Shown here: positions 16,741 to 26,183 of the stretch, in pieces | Numbering within the stretch: the stretch's first letter is position 1 | Layout of the letters: each line of letters begins with the position of its first letter | DNA from: Saprospiraceae bacterium | GTDB lineage: Bacteria; Bacteroidota; Bacteroidia; Chitinophagales; Saprospiraceae | Assembly (NCBI GenBank): GCA_019638455.1 | Contig: JAHBTU010000003.1 | Span: forward strand, 744,001 to 808,000 | Length of the DNA: 64,000 bases | Direction: 5' to 3' | Translations under genes and position numbers: made by a program | The notes under the pieces: generated by a model | What the model was told of the DNA's origin: nothing | What the model saw: the letters and a program-made list of their open reading frames with translations, nothing else | The model's database searches: none

Positions 16741-19608
16741 TCACTCGGCAGTGGAATATGCCTCTATCGGTGGGCAAACGCATACCAAATTCCGGTCGCC
16801 GTAGGCTTGGTCAATCCTGCCCGTCGTTGCCCAAAACTTGAATCCCTGTCGCAAGTAGGGGAGCGGGTAGGCAGCTTTTTCGCGGCTATATTTGTGATGC
16901 CAGTCATCGGAGGTGACTTCTTCGGCAGTGTGCGGCGCGTTGTGCAGCACATTGTCCTCGGTCTCGTAATCACCCGACGCGATTTCGTCTATCTCTTTGC
17001 GAATAGCCAGCAGCGCGTCGCAAAAGCGGTCGAGCTCGGCTTTGCTTTCGCTTTCCGTCGGCTCAATCATAATCGTGCCTGCCACCGGGAACGACAGTGT
17101 GGGCGCGTGAAAGCCATAGTCCATCAGGCGCTTTGCCACGTCTTCGGCGCTCACGACGGTCTTGAATGGCCGCAAATCGAGAATGAACTCATGGGCGCAG
17201 CGCCCCATGTCGCCCGCATAAAGAATTTGGTAGGCGCTCTCCAAACGTGCTTTCATGTAGTTGGCGTTCAGGATGGCATACTTCGTGGCATCCGTGACAC
17301 CTTCCGCGCCGAGCATTCGGATATAGGCATAAGAAATAAGCAGGATGCTCGCGCTGCCCCAAGGCGCGGCGGAGATGGCCGTCGTGCCTTGTTTGCCACC
17401 TGTTTCCCTGAAAACGTGTTTGGGCAAAAACGGGGCGAGGCTTGTGTTGCAGCAAATCGGCCCCATGCCCGGCCCGCCGCCGCCATGTGGGATGGCGAAG
17501 GTTTTGTGCAAATTTAGGTGGCACACATCGGCACCAATGGCCGCTGGGCTGGTGAGACCGACTTGGGCATTCATGTTCGCGCCGTCCATGTAAACCTTGC
17601 CACCATATTGGTGGATTATTTGGCAAATTTCGATGATTTCTGCCTCAAACACGCCGTGTGTGGAGGGGTATGTCACCATGAGGCAGGCAAGGTTGGCGGC
17701 GTGTTGCTCGGCTTTCCTTTTCAAGTCTTCCACGTCAATGTTGCCGCGTTCGTCGCAGGCCACCACCACCACTTCCATGCCAGCCATCACTGCCGAGGCG
17801 GGGTTGGTGCCATGCGCGGAAGACGGGATGAGCGCCACGTTGCGATGGTCTTGTTTGTTGGCGTGGTGGTAGGCGCGAATGGCCATCAAGCCTGCGTACT
17901 CGCCTTGTGCACCGCTGTTGGGCTGCAAGGAGCAAGCGTCGAAGCCCGTGATTTCGCACAGATATTTTTCCAGTTCGCCGATGATGTGTGTGTAGCCCTT
18001 CACTTGCTCGGCGGGCTGGAAGGGGTGCATATTCGCCCAGTTCTCCCAGCTCACCGGAATCATCTCGGTTGCTGCGTTGAGTTTCATGGTGCAGGAACCG
18101 AGCGAAATCATCGAGTGCGTGAGCGAAATGTCGCGGTTTTCCAACCGCTTGATGTAGCGCATCATATCGCTCTCGGTGTGGTAAGTGTTGAATACCGGAT
18201 GGGTGAGGTAGGGGCTTTCGCGCAGAAGACTTTTTGAAATGATGGATGAGGGGTGAGGAGCGATGAGTTTTCTGCTACCTCCAAAAATCTCCACTATATC
18301 ATTCAGGTCCTCGTCGGTTGTCGTTTCGTCGAGCGAGATTTGCAGGGCGTTTTTTTCGTAAAAGAAATTGATGCCTGCCGCTTCCGCCTTGTTTTTTATT
18401 TCAAGCAACTGTTTTTCCGAAAGTTCGATGCGGAGTGTGTCGAAGAAATGTGCGTTCGTTTGTTTGAACCCGGTTTTTTCCAATGCCGCTGAAAGGCTTG
18501 TTGCCATTGCATGGGCACGCTGGGCGATGCCGCGAATGCCTGATGGGCCGTGATAGACGGCGTACATGGCGGCCATGTTGGCCAGCAGTGCCTGTGCGGT
18601 GCATATATTGGAAGTCGCTTTTTCGCGGCGGATGTGTTGTTCGCGGGTCTGGAGCGCCATGCGGAGTGCGCGGTTGCCGTGCTTGTCCACAGAGACGCCG
18701 ATGATGCGGCCGGGAATCTGGCGTTTGAATTCCTCCGAACAAGCAAAATAAGCCGCGTGTGGGCCGCCGAAACCCATCGGGACGCCAAAGCGCTGCGTAT
18801 TGCCCACGGCCACGTCGGCCCCCCATTCGCCAGGTGGCTTCAGGAGGGCCAGCGCGAGAATGTCGGCAGCCACGCAGACGAAGGCTCCCAATGCTTTGGA
18901 CTTTTCCACAAAAGCGCGGTAGTCTTGCACATTTCCTTCCTTATCAGGATATTGCAGCAAGACACCAAAGGTTTTTTCGGAAAATTGATATGCTTCCCAA
19001 TCGCCGATTTCGAGTTTGATTCCATGCGGCAAAGCGCGGGTTCGCAACACGTCTATTGTTTGCGGAAGCACCTTGTCGGACACGAAGAACTCGTTGGCCT
19101 CCTCGCCAGATTTCGCTCTTTTGTTTTTTTCCGCATAAAACATGTGCATGGCTTCGGCTGCTGCGGTGCCTTCGTCGAGCAGGCTGGCATTGGCGATAGG
19201 CAAACCCGTCAAATCGCTCACCATCGTCTGAAAATTGAGCAGGCTTTCGAGGCGGCCTTGCGCTATTTCTGCTTGGTAGGGCGTGTATTGGGTGTACCAG
19301 CCGGGGTTGTGAAACACGTTGCGAGCAATGACCGATGGCGTGATGGTGCCGTGATAGCCCATGCCGATGTAGTTGCGCATCACGCGGTTTTGCAGCGCGG
19401 CTTTTTTCAAATCCTGCAAATAGTCGAATTCGGAGAGGGCGGGCGGCAGGTCAAGCGGTTTTTTCAGTCGGATGGCATCGGGCACGGTTTGCCAGATTAG
19501 TTCGTCCAACGACTTGACTTTGAGGGTTTTCAACATTTCTTGGGTGTCGGCCTCACTTGGCCCGATATGCCGGCGTACGAAGCGGTCCGGGTGCGGAAAT
19601 TGACTCAT
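16741..19608 (-). CDS. gcvP: Glycine dehydrogenase (decarboxylating), P protein of glycine cleavage system
   Basis: 955 residues, full length for the single-chain P protein. It starts PHPDRFVRRHIGPSEADTQEM, the conserved N-terminal signature, and carries YIGMGYHGTITPSVI, IANASLLDEGTAAAEAM, and the pyridoxal-phosphate site NLHKTFAIPHGGGGPGMGP with Lys702. It decarboxylates glycine and passes the aminomethyl group to the lipoyl H protein. No gcvT or gcvH is adjacent. It is transcribed alone, ending at a strong hairpin, and is divergent from the mevalonate kinase-like gene. Confidence 0.98.
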   Translation of the reverse strand: MSQFPHPDRFVRRHIGPSEADTQEMLKTLKVKSLDELIWQTVPDAIRLKKPLDLPPALSEFDYLQDLKKAALQNRVMRNYIGMGYHGTITPSVIARNVFHNPGWYTQYTPYQAEIAQGRLESLLNFQTMVSDLTGLPIANASLLDEGTAAAEAMHMFYAEKNKRAKSGEEANEFFVSDKVLPQTIDVLRTRALPHGIKLEIGDWEAYQFSEKTFGVLLQYPDKEGNVQDYRAFVEKSKALGAFVCVAADILALALLKPPGEWGADVAVGNTQRFGVPMGFGGPHAAYFACSEEFKRQIPGRIIGVSVDKHGNRALRMALQTREQHIRREKATSNICTAQALLANMAAMYAVYHGPSGIRGIAQRAHAMATSLSAALEKTGFKQTNAHFFDTLRIELSEKQLLEIKNKAEAAGINFFYEKNALQISLDETTTDEDLNDIVEIFGGSRKLIAPHPSSIISKSLLRESPYLTHPVFNTYHTESDMMRYIKRLENRDISLTHSMISLGSCTMKLNAATEMIPVSWENWANMHPFQPAEQVKGYTHIIGELEKYLCEITGFDACSLQPNSGAQGEYAGLMAIRAYHHANKQDHRNVALIPSSAHGTNPASAVMAGMEVVVVACDERGNIDVEDLKRKAEQHAANLACLMVTYPSTHGVFEAEIIEICQIIHQYGGKVYMDGANMNAQVGLTSPAAIGADVCHLNLHKTFAIPHGGGGPGMGPICCNTSLAPFLPKHVFRETGGKQGTTAISAAPWGSASILLISYAYIRMLGAEGVTDATKYAILNANYMKARLESAYQILYAGDMGRCAHEFILDLRPFKTVVSAEDVAKRLMDYGFHAPTLSFPVAGTIMIEPTESESKAELDRFCDALLAIRKEIDEIASGDYETEDNVLHNAPHTAEEVTSDDWHHKYSREKAAYPLPYLRQGFKFWATTGRIDQAYGDRNLVCVCPPIEAYSTAE

Positions 19609-19711
19609 GTCAAATGAGCTAGTGGTGGTTGAGTGAAAAATTGAATAAAGGAGGGTGAAAAACAGCGCGAAGGTAAAAATTGTTTGTTAGCCGCCAGCAC
19701 TCCTTTTGCGC

Positions 19712-19741
19712 TTTGGAATGCTTCTGAATTTCGCACTTTTG
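19712..19741 (+). promoter_or_regulatory. Predicted Bacteroidota-type promoter
   Basis: TTTG at 19712-19715, 18 bp spacer, then CACTTTTG at 19734-19741, one mismatch from the TAnnTTTG -7 consensus. The start codon of the GHMP kinase follows after only seven bases, implying a very short or absent leader. Confidence 0.5.
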
Positions 19742-19748
19742 CGCGGCC

Positions 19749-20633
19749 ATGAAACACTACCCAGCCAAACTCCTTCTTTTCGGCGAACACGTTCTGCTGC
19801 TCGGTGCCTCGGCACTTGCTATGCCCGTGCCTGCTTTTGGCGGCCATTGGGAGCAGGCAAGCCCTAAGGCCGATGTTCGCGGCTTGCAGATGCGGCTGCT
19901 CGATTGGGCGGAACACGCGCTGTGGGGCGAACTGCCGGGCTTGCGCGTCGAGTCGTTTCGGAGAGACTTGCGTCTTGGCCTTTTTTTTCGCTCAAACATT
20001 CCCGTTGGTTATGGTTTGGGCAGTTCGGGCGCTTTGTGCGCGGCGGTCTATGACCGTTATTGCAAAGAAAAAACGAGCGACTTGAACGACTTGAAGGCGA
20101 TTTTTGCCCGAATGGAAAGTTTTTTTCACGGCTCAAGTTCGGGCATTGACCCCTTGGCAAGTTATCTGAACAAACCTTTGCTCATCAGGAACATCGTCGA
20201 GGTTGCGCTTGCTGACTTGACCGACTGGAGAGCGGAGCGTCCGGTTGTTTTTTTGCTCGACACGAATTTGCCGCGCCAAACGGGGCCGCTTGTGCAGTGG
20301 TTTTTGGAGCAAAATGGTCGGGCTGATTTTGCCGATAGGCTGAACGCCGAACTGATGCCCGCCCACGAAGCAATGGTGCGGGCTTGGCTCAATGCGGATT
20401 CCGATGGGTTTTGGCCAAACTTGCGGCGCGTTTCCCGCTTTCAGGTTGAGCATCTCGACCGAATAGTGCCCTCGACCATCGAGCGTTTCTGGCGCAAAAA
20501 CCTCGACAACGAGGATTTTACGTTGAAAATCTGCGGCGCGGGCGGCGGCGGCTTCGTGCTTGGCTTTGCCAAAAACAGGGATGTGGCGACGCACTTGGAG
20601 AGTGGCTTTAGAATTGTTTTTCCGTTCGAATAA
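19749..20633 (+). CDS. GHMP kinase, mevalonate kinase type
   Basis: 294 residues. GHMP motifs are in order: KLLLFGEHVLLLGASALAMP at the N-terminus, the phosphate-binding loop PVGYGLGSSGALCAAVYDR (about 86-104), HGSSSGIDPLASYL with the probable catalytic Asp, and the C-terminal KICGAGGGGFVLGF. Order and length fit mevalonate kinase, the ATP-dependent step of isoprenoid synthesis in Bacteroidota lineages that use the mevalonate route. No other pathway gene is next to it. Other GHMP sugar kinases are less likely because of the HGSSSGIDP block. Confidence 0.82.
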   Translation: MKHYPAKLLLFGEHVLLLGASALAMPVPAFGGHWEQASPKADVRGLQMRLLDWAEHALWGELPGLRVESFRRDLRLGLFFRSNIPVGYGLGSSGALCAAVYDRYCKEKTSDLNDLKAIFARMESFFHGSSSGIDPLASYLNKPLLIRNIVEVALADLTDWRAERPVVFLLDTNLPRQTGPLVQWFLEQNGRADFADRLNAELMPAHEAMVRAWLNADSDGFWPNLRRVSRFQVEHLDRIVPSTIERFWRKNLDNEDFTLKICGAGGGGFVLGFAKNRDVATHLESGFRIVFPFE

Positions 20634-20637
20634 GTAA

Positions 20638-20808
20638 CACCAACCTTCTGGTTGGTGGTGTGAATGTCGCCAACCGGAAGGTTGGCGTTACTGCTTGCCA
20701 ACCGGAAGGTTGGCGTTACTGCTTGCCAACCGGAAGGTTGGCGTTGCTGCTCGCCAACCGGAAGGTTGGCGTTACTGCTTGCCAACCGGAAGGTTGGCGT
20801 TACTGGTA
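20638..20808. repeat. Array of five 28-bp hairpin repeats plus one inverted unit
   Basis: Five units begin at 20669, 20697, 20725, 20753 and 20781, each GCCAACC-GGAA-GGTTGGC (7-bp stem, GGAA loop) followed by a 10-base spacer GTTACTGCTT or a one- or two-base variant. A sixth, inverted and slightly diverged unit (CACCAACC-TTCT-GGTTGGTG, preceded by GTAA) lies at 20638-20657. The array fills the whole space between the GHMP kinase stop and the permease start at 20813, with the final stem 5-6 bases before the ATG. Although an open frame runs through it, the translation is repetitive and is not part of the permease. Confidence 0.95.
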
Positions 20809-20812
20809 TAAA

Positions 20813-22033
20813 ATGAAAAAGCACCTCCATCCGGCTTATTGGGTATTGGGCCTGCTGCTGTTGGTGGCAGTGGGGCGCGATTTTTTGGCCAATGGCCGAC
20901 CGCTCTATTGTCGTGTGGAAGGCGAAGGGCTTTGGCCGGGCTTGCGCACGCTGTGGAAGGACCCGAATGCTCCCTTTGCTCATCCGGTGTTGGATTCCAT
21001 TCGGCGCAATGAATTGTGGAAAACCTACCCCTACGAGGCAGCGGTGTTTGCTCCCATTCCCTTTTCGCCGGGTGAAAAAGCGATGCCATATTTTTCCGCA
21101 AATGAGTTGCCCGCCCGGCCCGGCACGATTCACCCGCAGTTGCCGTTGCGGTTTCGCCATTGGCTGGGTACCGACCGCGAGGGGCGCGATGTGGCGGCGG
21201 CTTTGGTGTCGGGGGCGCGGGTGGCGGTGCTGACGGGACTGGCGGCGATGACGATGGCCATGAGCATTGGGCTGTTTTTGGGGGCTTTGGCAGGTTTTTG
21301 GGGCGACGACCGCCTTCGGCTGCGCCGGGGGACGCTTTGGCTTACGTTGCTGGGGCTTTTGCCTGCTTGGTTCTACGCGTTTGAGGCGCGTCAATATGTG
21401 TTGTCAACGGCTGAGGGGATAGGGGAATGGGTGATGAGCGGGGCGATTTTTGTGGGTGTTTTGTTGCTTTTTCGCATTGTGGGGTGGTTGTTAGGCCGGT
21501 TCCCATTTTTCGGGCGTGTGGTCACTGTGCCGGCGGATTTGCTGATTATGCGGCTGTCGGAGGTATTTAATGCGATTCCCAAACTGATATTTCTATTCGT
21601 CATGGTGGCGGTGTTGCCGCGGGGCAATGAGTCTTTTTGGGTACTGATTGCGCTTATTGGAGCGATGAGTTGGACGGGGGTGGCGCGTTTTGTGCGGGCA
21701 GACCTGTTGCGGGTGCGGGAGTTGGACTATGTGACGGCGGCACGGGGGCTAGGGCTTTCGGAGGCGCGGATATTGTGGCGGCATGCGTTGCCCAATGCGA
21801 TACGCGCCACCATGATAGCCTTTGCGTTTGGGGTGGCGGGGGCGGTGCTGTTGGAAGCGTCCCTTTCGTTTTTGGGGTTGGGCAGCACTTCCAATGCGTC
21901 GTGGGGTGCGTTGCTCAACAATGCTCGCTCCTCCCTGAAGGCGTGGTGGATGGCGTTGCCGTCGGGTCTGGCAATATGTTTGACGGTGCTGGCCTTGAAT
22001 GCCATCGGAGAGCAATTGAGCGGGAACAAATAA
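20813..22033 (+). CDS. Oligopeptide/dipeptide-type ABC transporter permease (DppC/OppC family)
   Basis: 406 residues. N-terminal helix (HPAYWVLGLLLLVAVG), then the family motif HWLGTDREGRDVAAALVSGARVA, several helices, and the ATPase-contacting EAA loop DYVTAARGLGLSEARILWRH (about 304-323), ending with SLSFLGLG. It would form half of an inner-membrane peptide or nickel importer. An atypical insertion with two extra helices lies about residues 180-240 (LPAWFYAFEARQYVL). No ATPase, DppB-type partner or binding protein is adjacent. The start at 20813 is the first Met after the hairpin array. Confidence 0.9.
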   Translation: MKKHLHPAYWVLGLLLLVAVGRDFLANGRPLYCRVEGEGLWPGLRTLWKDPNAPFAHPVLDSIRRNELWKTYPYEAAVFAPIPFSPGEKAMPYFSANELPARPGTIHPQLPLRFRHWLGTDREGRDVAAALVSGARVAVLTGLAAMTMAMSIGLFLGALAGFWGDDRLRLRRGTLWLTLLGLLPAWFYAFEARQYVLSTAEGIGEWVMSGAIFVGVLLLFRIVGWLLGRFPFFGRVVTVPADLLIMRLSEVFNAIPKLIFLFVMVAVLPRGNESFWVLIALIGAMSWTGVARFVRADLLRVRELDYVTAARGLGLSEARILWRHALPNAIRATMIAFAFGVAGAVLLEASLSFLGLGSTSNASWGALLNNARSSLKAWWMALPSGLAICLTVLALNAIGEQLSGNK

Positions 22034-22049
22034 GCGTTTTTTGACCCGA

Positions 22050-22232
22050 TATGCCTAGATTAAAGGGGATTTGAACCTGCCGGTTGGCAAGGCAGGGATT
22101 TCCTTGATTGATTTGCATGATTTCCAAAGGATTGCGAGCACCGTTCGTTCAAAACCACCTTGTCAGACCCTGTACTCAGGGGATTGCCCGGCCAAGTAAA
22201 GCGGACGGGGCTGATTTGCGTTGACTATACCA
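22050..22232 (-). repeat. Dispersed repeat A, copy 2 (inverted)
   Basis: Reverse-complement copy of 3381-3562 over its full length, with about a dozen mismatches. It retains the CCTGCC-TTGCCAAC-CGGCAGG hairpin, GGTTCAAATCC and the GTCAACGCAAATCAGCCCCG end. It lies between the permease stop and the GT39-type glycosyltransferase start. Confidence 0.9.
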
Positions 22233-22310
22233 AAGATACTTTGCCTTTCTGTTGGAGGGGCTTCATGGTTGTTTCAACCAAATCTCCTAACCTGTTGTTT
22301 CGTGTTGACT

Positions 22311-23948
22311 ATGCGGCGTGATTACCTGATTGTCATTGGTCTTGCCTTGTTGTTTTTCTTTCCCTTTTTGGGAGGGGTGCATCTGTTTGACTGGGACGAA
22401 ATCAACTTTGCAGAGTGTGCCCGCGAGATGCTTGTGACAGGCGATTGGATTCGCCCACAGATAGATTTCCAGCCTTTTTTTGAAAAGCCCCCCCTCTTTT
22501 TTTGGGCACAGGCGCTGTCTATGAAAATGTTTGGGGTGAATGAGTTTGCTGCCCGATTTCCGAACGCGGTTTGCGGATTGGTCACGCTGCTGTTGGTCTA
22601 TCGCATCGGTTTGCGGCTCCACGACCAAATGTTCGCATGGCTTTGGGTCTTGGCTTGGCTGGGTAGTTTTTTGCCGCATTTTTATTTCCGCAGCGGCATC
22701 ATTGACCCGTGGTTCAATCTCTTCATTTTTGGCGGCCTCTACGGGTTCATCGAGTTTCGCTGGCAATTTTTGACGGCCCCCAAGCCTGCTTCTTACTGGC
22801 AAAAATATCGTTGGCTGCTGCTGGGAGGCTTTTTTCTCGGCATTGCCACCATGACCAAAGGGCCGACTGCCTATTTGATTGTGATGTTGGTCTTGGGGCT
22901 TTATTGGGCGCGGTATCGTTTTCGGGGGAAAGGATATCTGAAGCACCTGCTGTTGTTTTCGGCAGCATCCATGCTGGTGGCTGGGTTGTGGTTTGGGCTG
23001 GAAATTGCCTTGCATGGTGCGGATTTCGTGGAGCGGTTCATTGCCTATCAGATTCGGCTGTTTTCCACGCCCGACGCGGGCCACGGCGGATTTTGGGGCT
23101 ATCATGCGGTGGTGTTGCTTATCGGTTGTTTTCCTGTGTCTGTTTTTGCGCTGCCCAATCTCTGGGGCGACCGCCAATCGGAAGATGAGCTGCTCGAGTC
23201 CGACACGCTCGCCGCTTGCCAACGCTCCGATTTTGGCACATGGATGCAACTGCTTTTCTGGACGGCGTTCATCCTGTTTAGTCTGGTGCGTACCAAAATC
23301 GTGCATTATTCCTCTCTATGCTATTTCCCGCTAACCTATTTGGGGGCAACCACGATATGGCGTGCGATTCGGTGGGACGTGCGGCCCAAACTGACGACGG
23401 TGTTCCTGCCGCTCGTGGGCGTGCTGTTGGGCTTGGCGGTCATGGCTATTCCGTATTTGGGTAGAAACAACGAGCCGCTCAAGGCAATGTTTGCCGACGA
23501 CCCTTTTGCCTTAGCGGCATTGGCAGCTGACGTGCAATGGAAAGTGTGGGAAGGGCTGCCGGGACTGATTTTGTTGGTGGCAACGTTGGTTGGCTTGTAT
23601 TATTGGCAAAAAAATCGCCCGTGGCTCGCGGCACAGGCGGTGTTTGGGGGCGGGGCGGTATTTTCGGCGTTGGCGATGTTTTTCATCGTGTGCAACATAG
23701 AGGCGCATTCCCAGCGAGCAGCCATCGAATTTTACGAGGAAAAATGCGGGGAGGAGTGCCAGATTGTCCCCGTTGGTTTCAAGACTTACGCGCACTTGTT
23801 CTATGCTTGCAAGAAGCCCGGAGCAGATAGCTCCACCATTTATCTGGTGGCAAAAGTGGGCAAGGTGGATAGTCTTGCGCAGTTGAGTGACTATAAGGAG
23901 GTTGGCCGGAAAAACGGATTTGTTTTTTTTGAGAAAGTCAAAAAATGA
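22311..23948 (+). CDS. GT39/ArnT-type membrane glycosyltransferase
   Basis: 545 residues with a dozen hydrophobic helices. The first loop has the conserved acidic motif FDWDEINFAECAREML followed by DWIRPQIDFQPFFEKPPLFFW, which is the polyprenyl-phosphate-sugar-dependent mannosyl/aminoarabinose transferase (PMT/ArnT) signature. It would transfer a sugar from a lipid carrier to lipid A, protein or glycan on the periplasmic face. A C-terminal soluble domain of about 90 residues follows the last helix. The start at 22311 (MRRDYLIVIGLALLFF) begins the first helix. The acceptor is not predictable. Confidence 0.88.
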   Translation: MRRDYLIVIGLALLFFFPFLGGVHLFDWDEINFAECAREMLVTGDWIRPQIDFQPFFEKPPLFFWAQALSMKMFGVNEFAARFPNAVCGLVTLLLVYRIGLRLHDQMFAWLWVLAWLGSFLPHFYFRSGIIDPWFNLFIFGGLYGFIEFRWQFLTAPKPASYWQKYRWLLLGGFFLGIATMTKGPTAYLIVMLVLGLYWARYRFRGKGYLKHLLLFSAASMLVAGLWFGLEIALHGADFVERFIAYQIRLFSTPDAGHGGFWGYHAVVLLIGCFPVSVFALPNLWGDRQSEDELLESDTLAACQRSDFGTWMQLLFWTAFILFSLVRTKIVHYSSLCYFPLTYLGATTIWRAIRWDVRPKLTTVFLPLVGVLLGLAVMAIPYLGRNNEPLKAMFADDPFALAALAADVQWKVWEGLPGLILLVATLVGLYYWQKNRPWLAAQAVFGGGAVFSALAMFFIVCNIEAHSQRAAIEFYEEKCGEECQIVPVGFKTYAHLFYACKKPGADSSTIYLVAKVGKVDSLAQLSDYKEVGRKNGFVFFEKVKK

Positions 23949-24056
23949 TTGAACCCATTTTTTTGGTGGTGGCTTGTTTTTTTCAAACCTTCGACCCGAT
24001 TTTTTAGCCAAAACCTTGCCCGCACCTTGAACGCGACCATCCTTATCCGAGAAATC

Positions 24057-24653
24057 ATGGAGATGCTTGGCACCTCGGCCTTTGCCTTTTCGGGGGCTTT
24101 GGCGGCCATGCGCCAGCGGCTCGATGTGTTCGGTGTGTTGGTCATCACCTTTGCCACAGCCATCGGGGGCGGCACCATCCGCGACATGATGATTGGCAAC
24201 ACGCCAGTAGCTTGGCTCAAAGACCAGCAAACCATCGCCGTAATCTTTGGGTCGTATTTGCTCACGCTGATTTTTCGACCCTACCTGCGGCATTTTAGCA
24301 AGACACTGGCCGTCTTTGACGCGGTGGGTTTGGGCTTCGCCACCATTGTGGGTTTGCAGCGAGGCATCGAAGCCAATCTCAGCCCCACGATTTGTATCAC
24401 CTTGGGCATGGTGAGCGGGTGTTTTGGTGGAGTCGTTCGTGATGTGCTGCTCAATGAGATACCCCTTGTGTTTCGCAAGGATATTTACGCCTCCGCTTCT
24501 TTGCTGGGAGGCTCTTTGTATTTCCTATTTGCCAGTTGGGATATGTTCAGGCCCCTTGCCGCCACGCTCTCCATGTTGTTCATCATCGGGGTGCGAGTGG
24601 CAGTGCTGCGTTATGGGTGGGAATTTCCGGGAATGAAAACACCGGAAGAATGA
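24057..24653 (+). CDS. TRIC-type trimeric cation channel family protein (YicG/UPF0126)
   Basis: 198 residues from ATG 24057. Six to seven helices in two repeats; each repeat carries a glycine-rich motif, GGGTIRDMMIG near residue 38 and CFGGVVRDVLLNEIP near 123, as in prokaryotic TRIC channels. The N-terminus LGTSAFAFSGALAAMRQRLD is the family start. A TTG ten codons upstream (24027) would give a slightly more complete first helix, so the true start is uncertain. It follows the glycosyltransferase on the same strand after about 108 bp. Confidence 0.85.
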   Translation: MEMLGTSAFAFSGALAAMRQRLDVFGVLVITFATAIGGGTIRDMMIGNTPVAWLKDQQTIAVIFGSYLLTLIFRPYLRHFSKTLAVFDAVGLGFATIVGLQRGIEANLSPTICITLGMVSGCFGGVVRDVLLNEIPLVFRKDIYASASLLGGSLYFLFASWDMFRPLAATLSMLFIIGVRVAVLRYGWEFPGMKTPEE

Positions 24654-24831
24654 GGCCAAATAAAAACTTATCTGACCGTCATCTGTTCCCTGTTTTCAAA
24701 ACATAGTTTGGCGAGGTCGTTTTGTTTGCCACCGATGATGAGTGCCATGCGTCTATGCCTTGGCCATGCGTGGCAAAAAACAAGTGGCACGAGCCGAACA
24801 TTTGTCAACTGGAAAACTACCCTTCAATATC

Positions 24832-26133
24832 ATGCAATTCAATATTCCCGACACCGGACAAAAGCGCGTCGTCATCGTGGGTGGCGGCTTTGGAGGGCTG
24901 ACTTTGGCCCGCAAACTTTCCAAGACCAATTTTCAGGTGGTGCTTGTGGACAAAAACAACTACCACCAATTTCAGCCACTGTTTTATCAGGTGGCGATGG
25001 CGGGGCTGGAGCCTTCCAGCATCGTTTTCCCCTTCCGCAAGGTGTTTCAAAAAAGCAAAAACGTATTTGTGCGGGTGACGAAGGTATTGGCCGTCCATCC
25101 AGCCCAGAACGAGGTGGTGACTGAAATCGGAAATCTCAGCTACGACTATCTCGTGCTTGCTATCGGTGCCGACACGAACTGGTACGGCAACGAGCGCGTT
25201 CGAGCCAACGCCATCCCGATGAAGTCAGTCAGCGAGGCGCTCTATTTGCGCAATCTTATTTTCGAGGACTACGAACGTGCCGTCACGTCGGTAGGCTATG
25301 AGCAGCGTCAGCGTTTTTTGGATATCGTGATTGTGGGCGGCGGGCCTACCGGGGTGGAGGTGGCAGGCTCATTGGCCGAGATGAAGCGCCACATCATCGC
25401 AAAAGACTACAACGACCTTGATAGCAAGGAGATTGATATTCACTTGGTGCATGGCGACAAGCGCCTGCTGAACACCATGTCGGAGCAAGCATCTGCCAAA
25501 GCGGAATTGTACCTCCGCGCATTGGGCGTGCAGCTCTGGCTCGACAGGGTGGTGACGGATTTCGACGGTGAGGTCGTGACCATCAACGATGGCTCCACTA
25601 TCCGTGCCGATAAGGTAATATGGGCCGCTGGCATAGCGGGCAACACGATTGAGGGGTTGCCCACAGAGGCGCTTCACAAGGGCAATCGCCTGAAAGTCAA
25701 CGAATACAATCGGGTGGCAGGCACAGACAACATTTTCGCTATCGGCGACATTGCGTTCCAAACGGAGGAGAGATGGCCCAATGGGCACCCACAGGTGGCG
25801 CAAGTGGCCATTCAGCATGGAAAATTGTTGGCGGAAAATCTCCAACGGCTCGAAGCGGGGAAAAAACCACTGCCTTTTCGCTACCGCGACCTTGGCTCCA
25901 TGGCCACTGTGGGGCGCCACAAGGCGGTGGTGGACTTGCCGTTCTGGCGTTTTCAAGGCGCTTTCGCATGGTTCGTCTGGCTTTACGTTCATCTTTTCTC
26001 CATACTCGGCTTAAAGAACAAGGTCTTTATTTTCCTCAACTGGGTATGGAACTATCTCACTTACGACCAAAGTCTCCGGTTGGTGATAAAACCCTGGCGC
26101 AGGGCGGAGAAAAAAGCCGAAACGGTTGGGTAG
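24832..26133 (+). CDS. ndh: Type II NADH dehydrogenase (NDH-2)
   Basis: 433 residues. Two dinucleotide-binding motifs: VVIVGGGFGGLTLARKL for FAD (about 13-29) and IVIVGGGPTGVEVAGSLAEM for NADH (about 166-185); a later FAIGDIAF motif completes FAD binding. The quinone-reduction region and a C-terminal amphipathic membrane anchor (NKVFIFLNWVWNYLTYDQ) are present. It oxidises NADH and reduces menaquinone without pumping protons. The start at 24832 (MQFNIPDTGQKRVVIVG) is chosen because an upstream in-frame extension lacks conserved features. Confidence 0.93.
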   Translation: MQFNIPDTGQKRVVIVGGGFGGLTLARKLSKTNFQVVLVDKNNYHQFQPLFYQVAMAGLEPSSIVFPFRKVFQKSKNVFVRVTKVLAVHPAQNEVVTEIGNLSYDYLVLAIGADTNWYGNERVRANAIPMKSVSEALYLRNLIFEDYERAVTSVGYEQRQRFLDIVIVGGGPTGVEVAGSLAEMKRHIIAKDYNDLDSKEIDIHLVHGDKRLLNTMSEQASAKAELYLRALGVQLWLDRVVTDFDGEVVTINDGSTIRADKVIWAAGIAGNTIEGLPTEALHKGNRLKVNEYNRVAGTDNIFAIGDIAFQTEERWPNGHPQVAQVAIQHGKLLAENLQRLEAGKKPLPFRYRDLGSMATVGRHKAVVDLPFWRFQGAFAWFVWLYVHLFSILGLKNKVFIFLNWVWNYLTYDQSLRLVIKPWRRAEKKAETVG

Positions 26134-26183
26134 TCACACTTATTCAACATTGGGTTTTAAACGGGCGCATTTCAAATTGCTCC

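Noticed and set aside
20669..20808. CRISPR-like array
   Set aside because: The units are 28 bp from start to start and include near-identical 10-base spacers; no unique spacers of 25-40 bp and no cas genes are present. It is a tandem hairpin repeat.
20660..20812. N-terminal extension of the ABC permease through the hairpin array
   Set aside because: The translation is a repeat of ANRKVGVTACQPEGWRY-type words caused by the array; the family N-terminus starts at Met 20813.
24742..24831. Upstream start for NDH-2
   Set aside because: The additional 30 residues have no family similarity; the FAD-binding motif normally begins within about 15 residues of the start, as with Met 24832.
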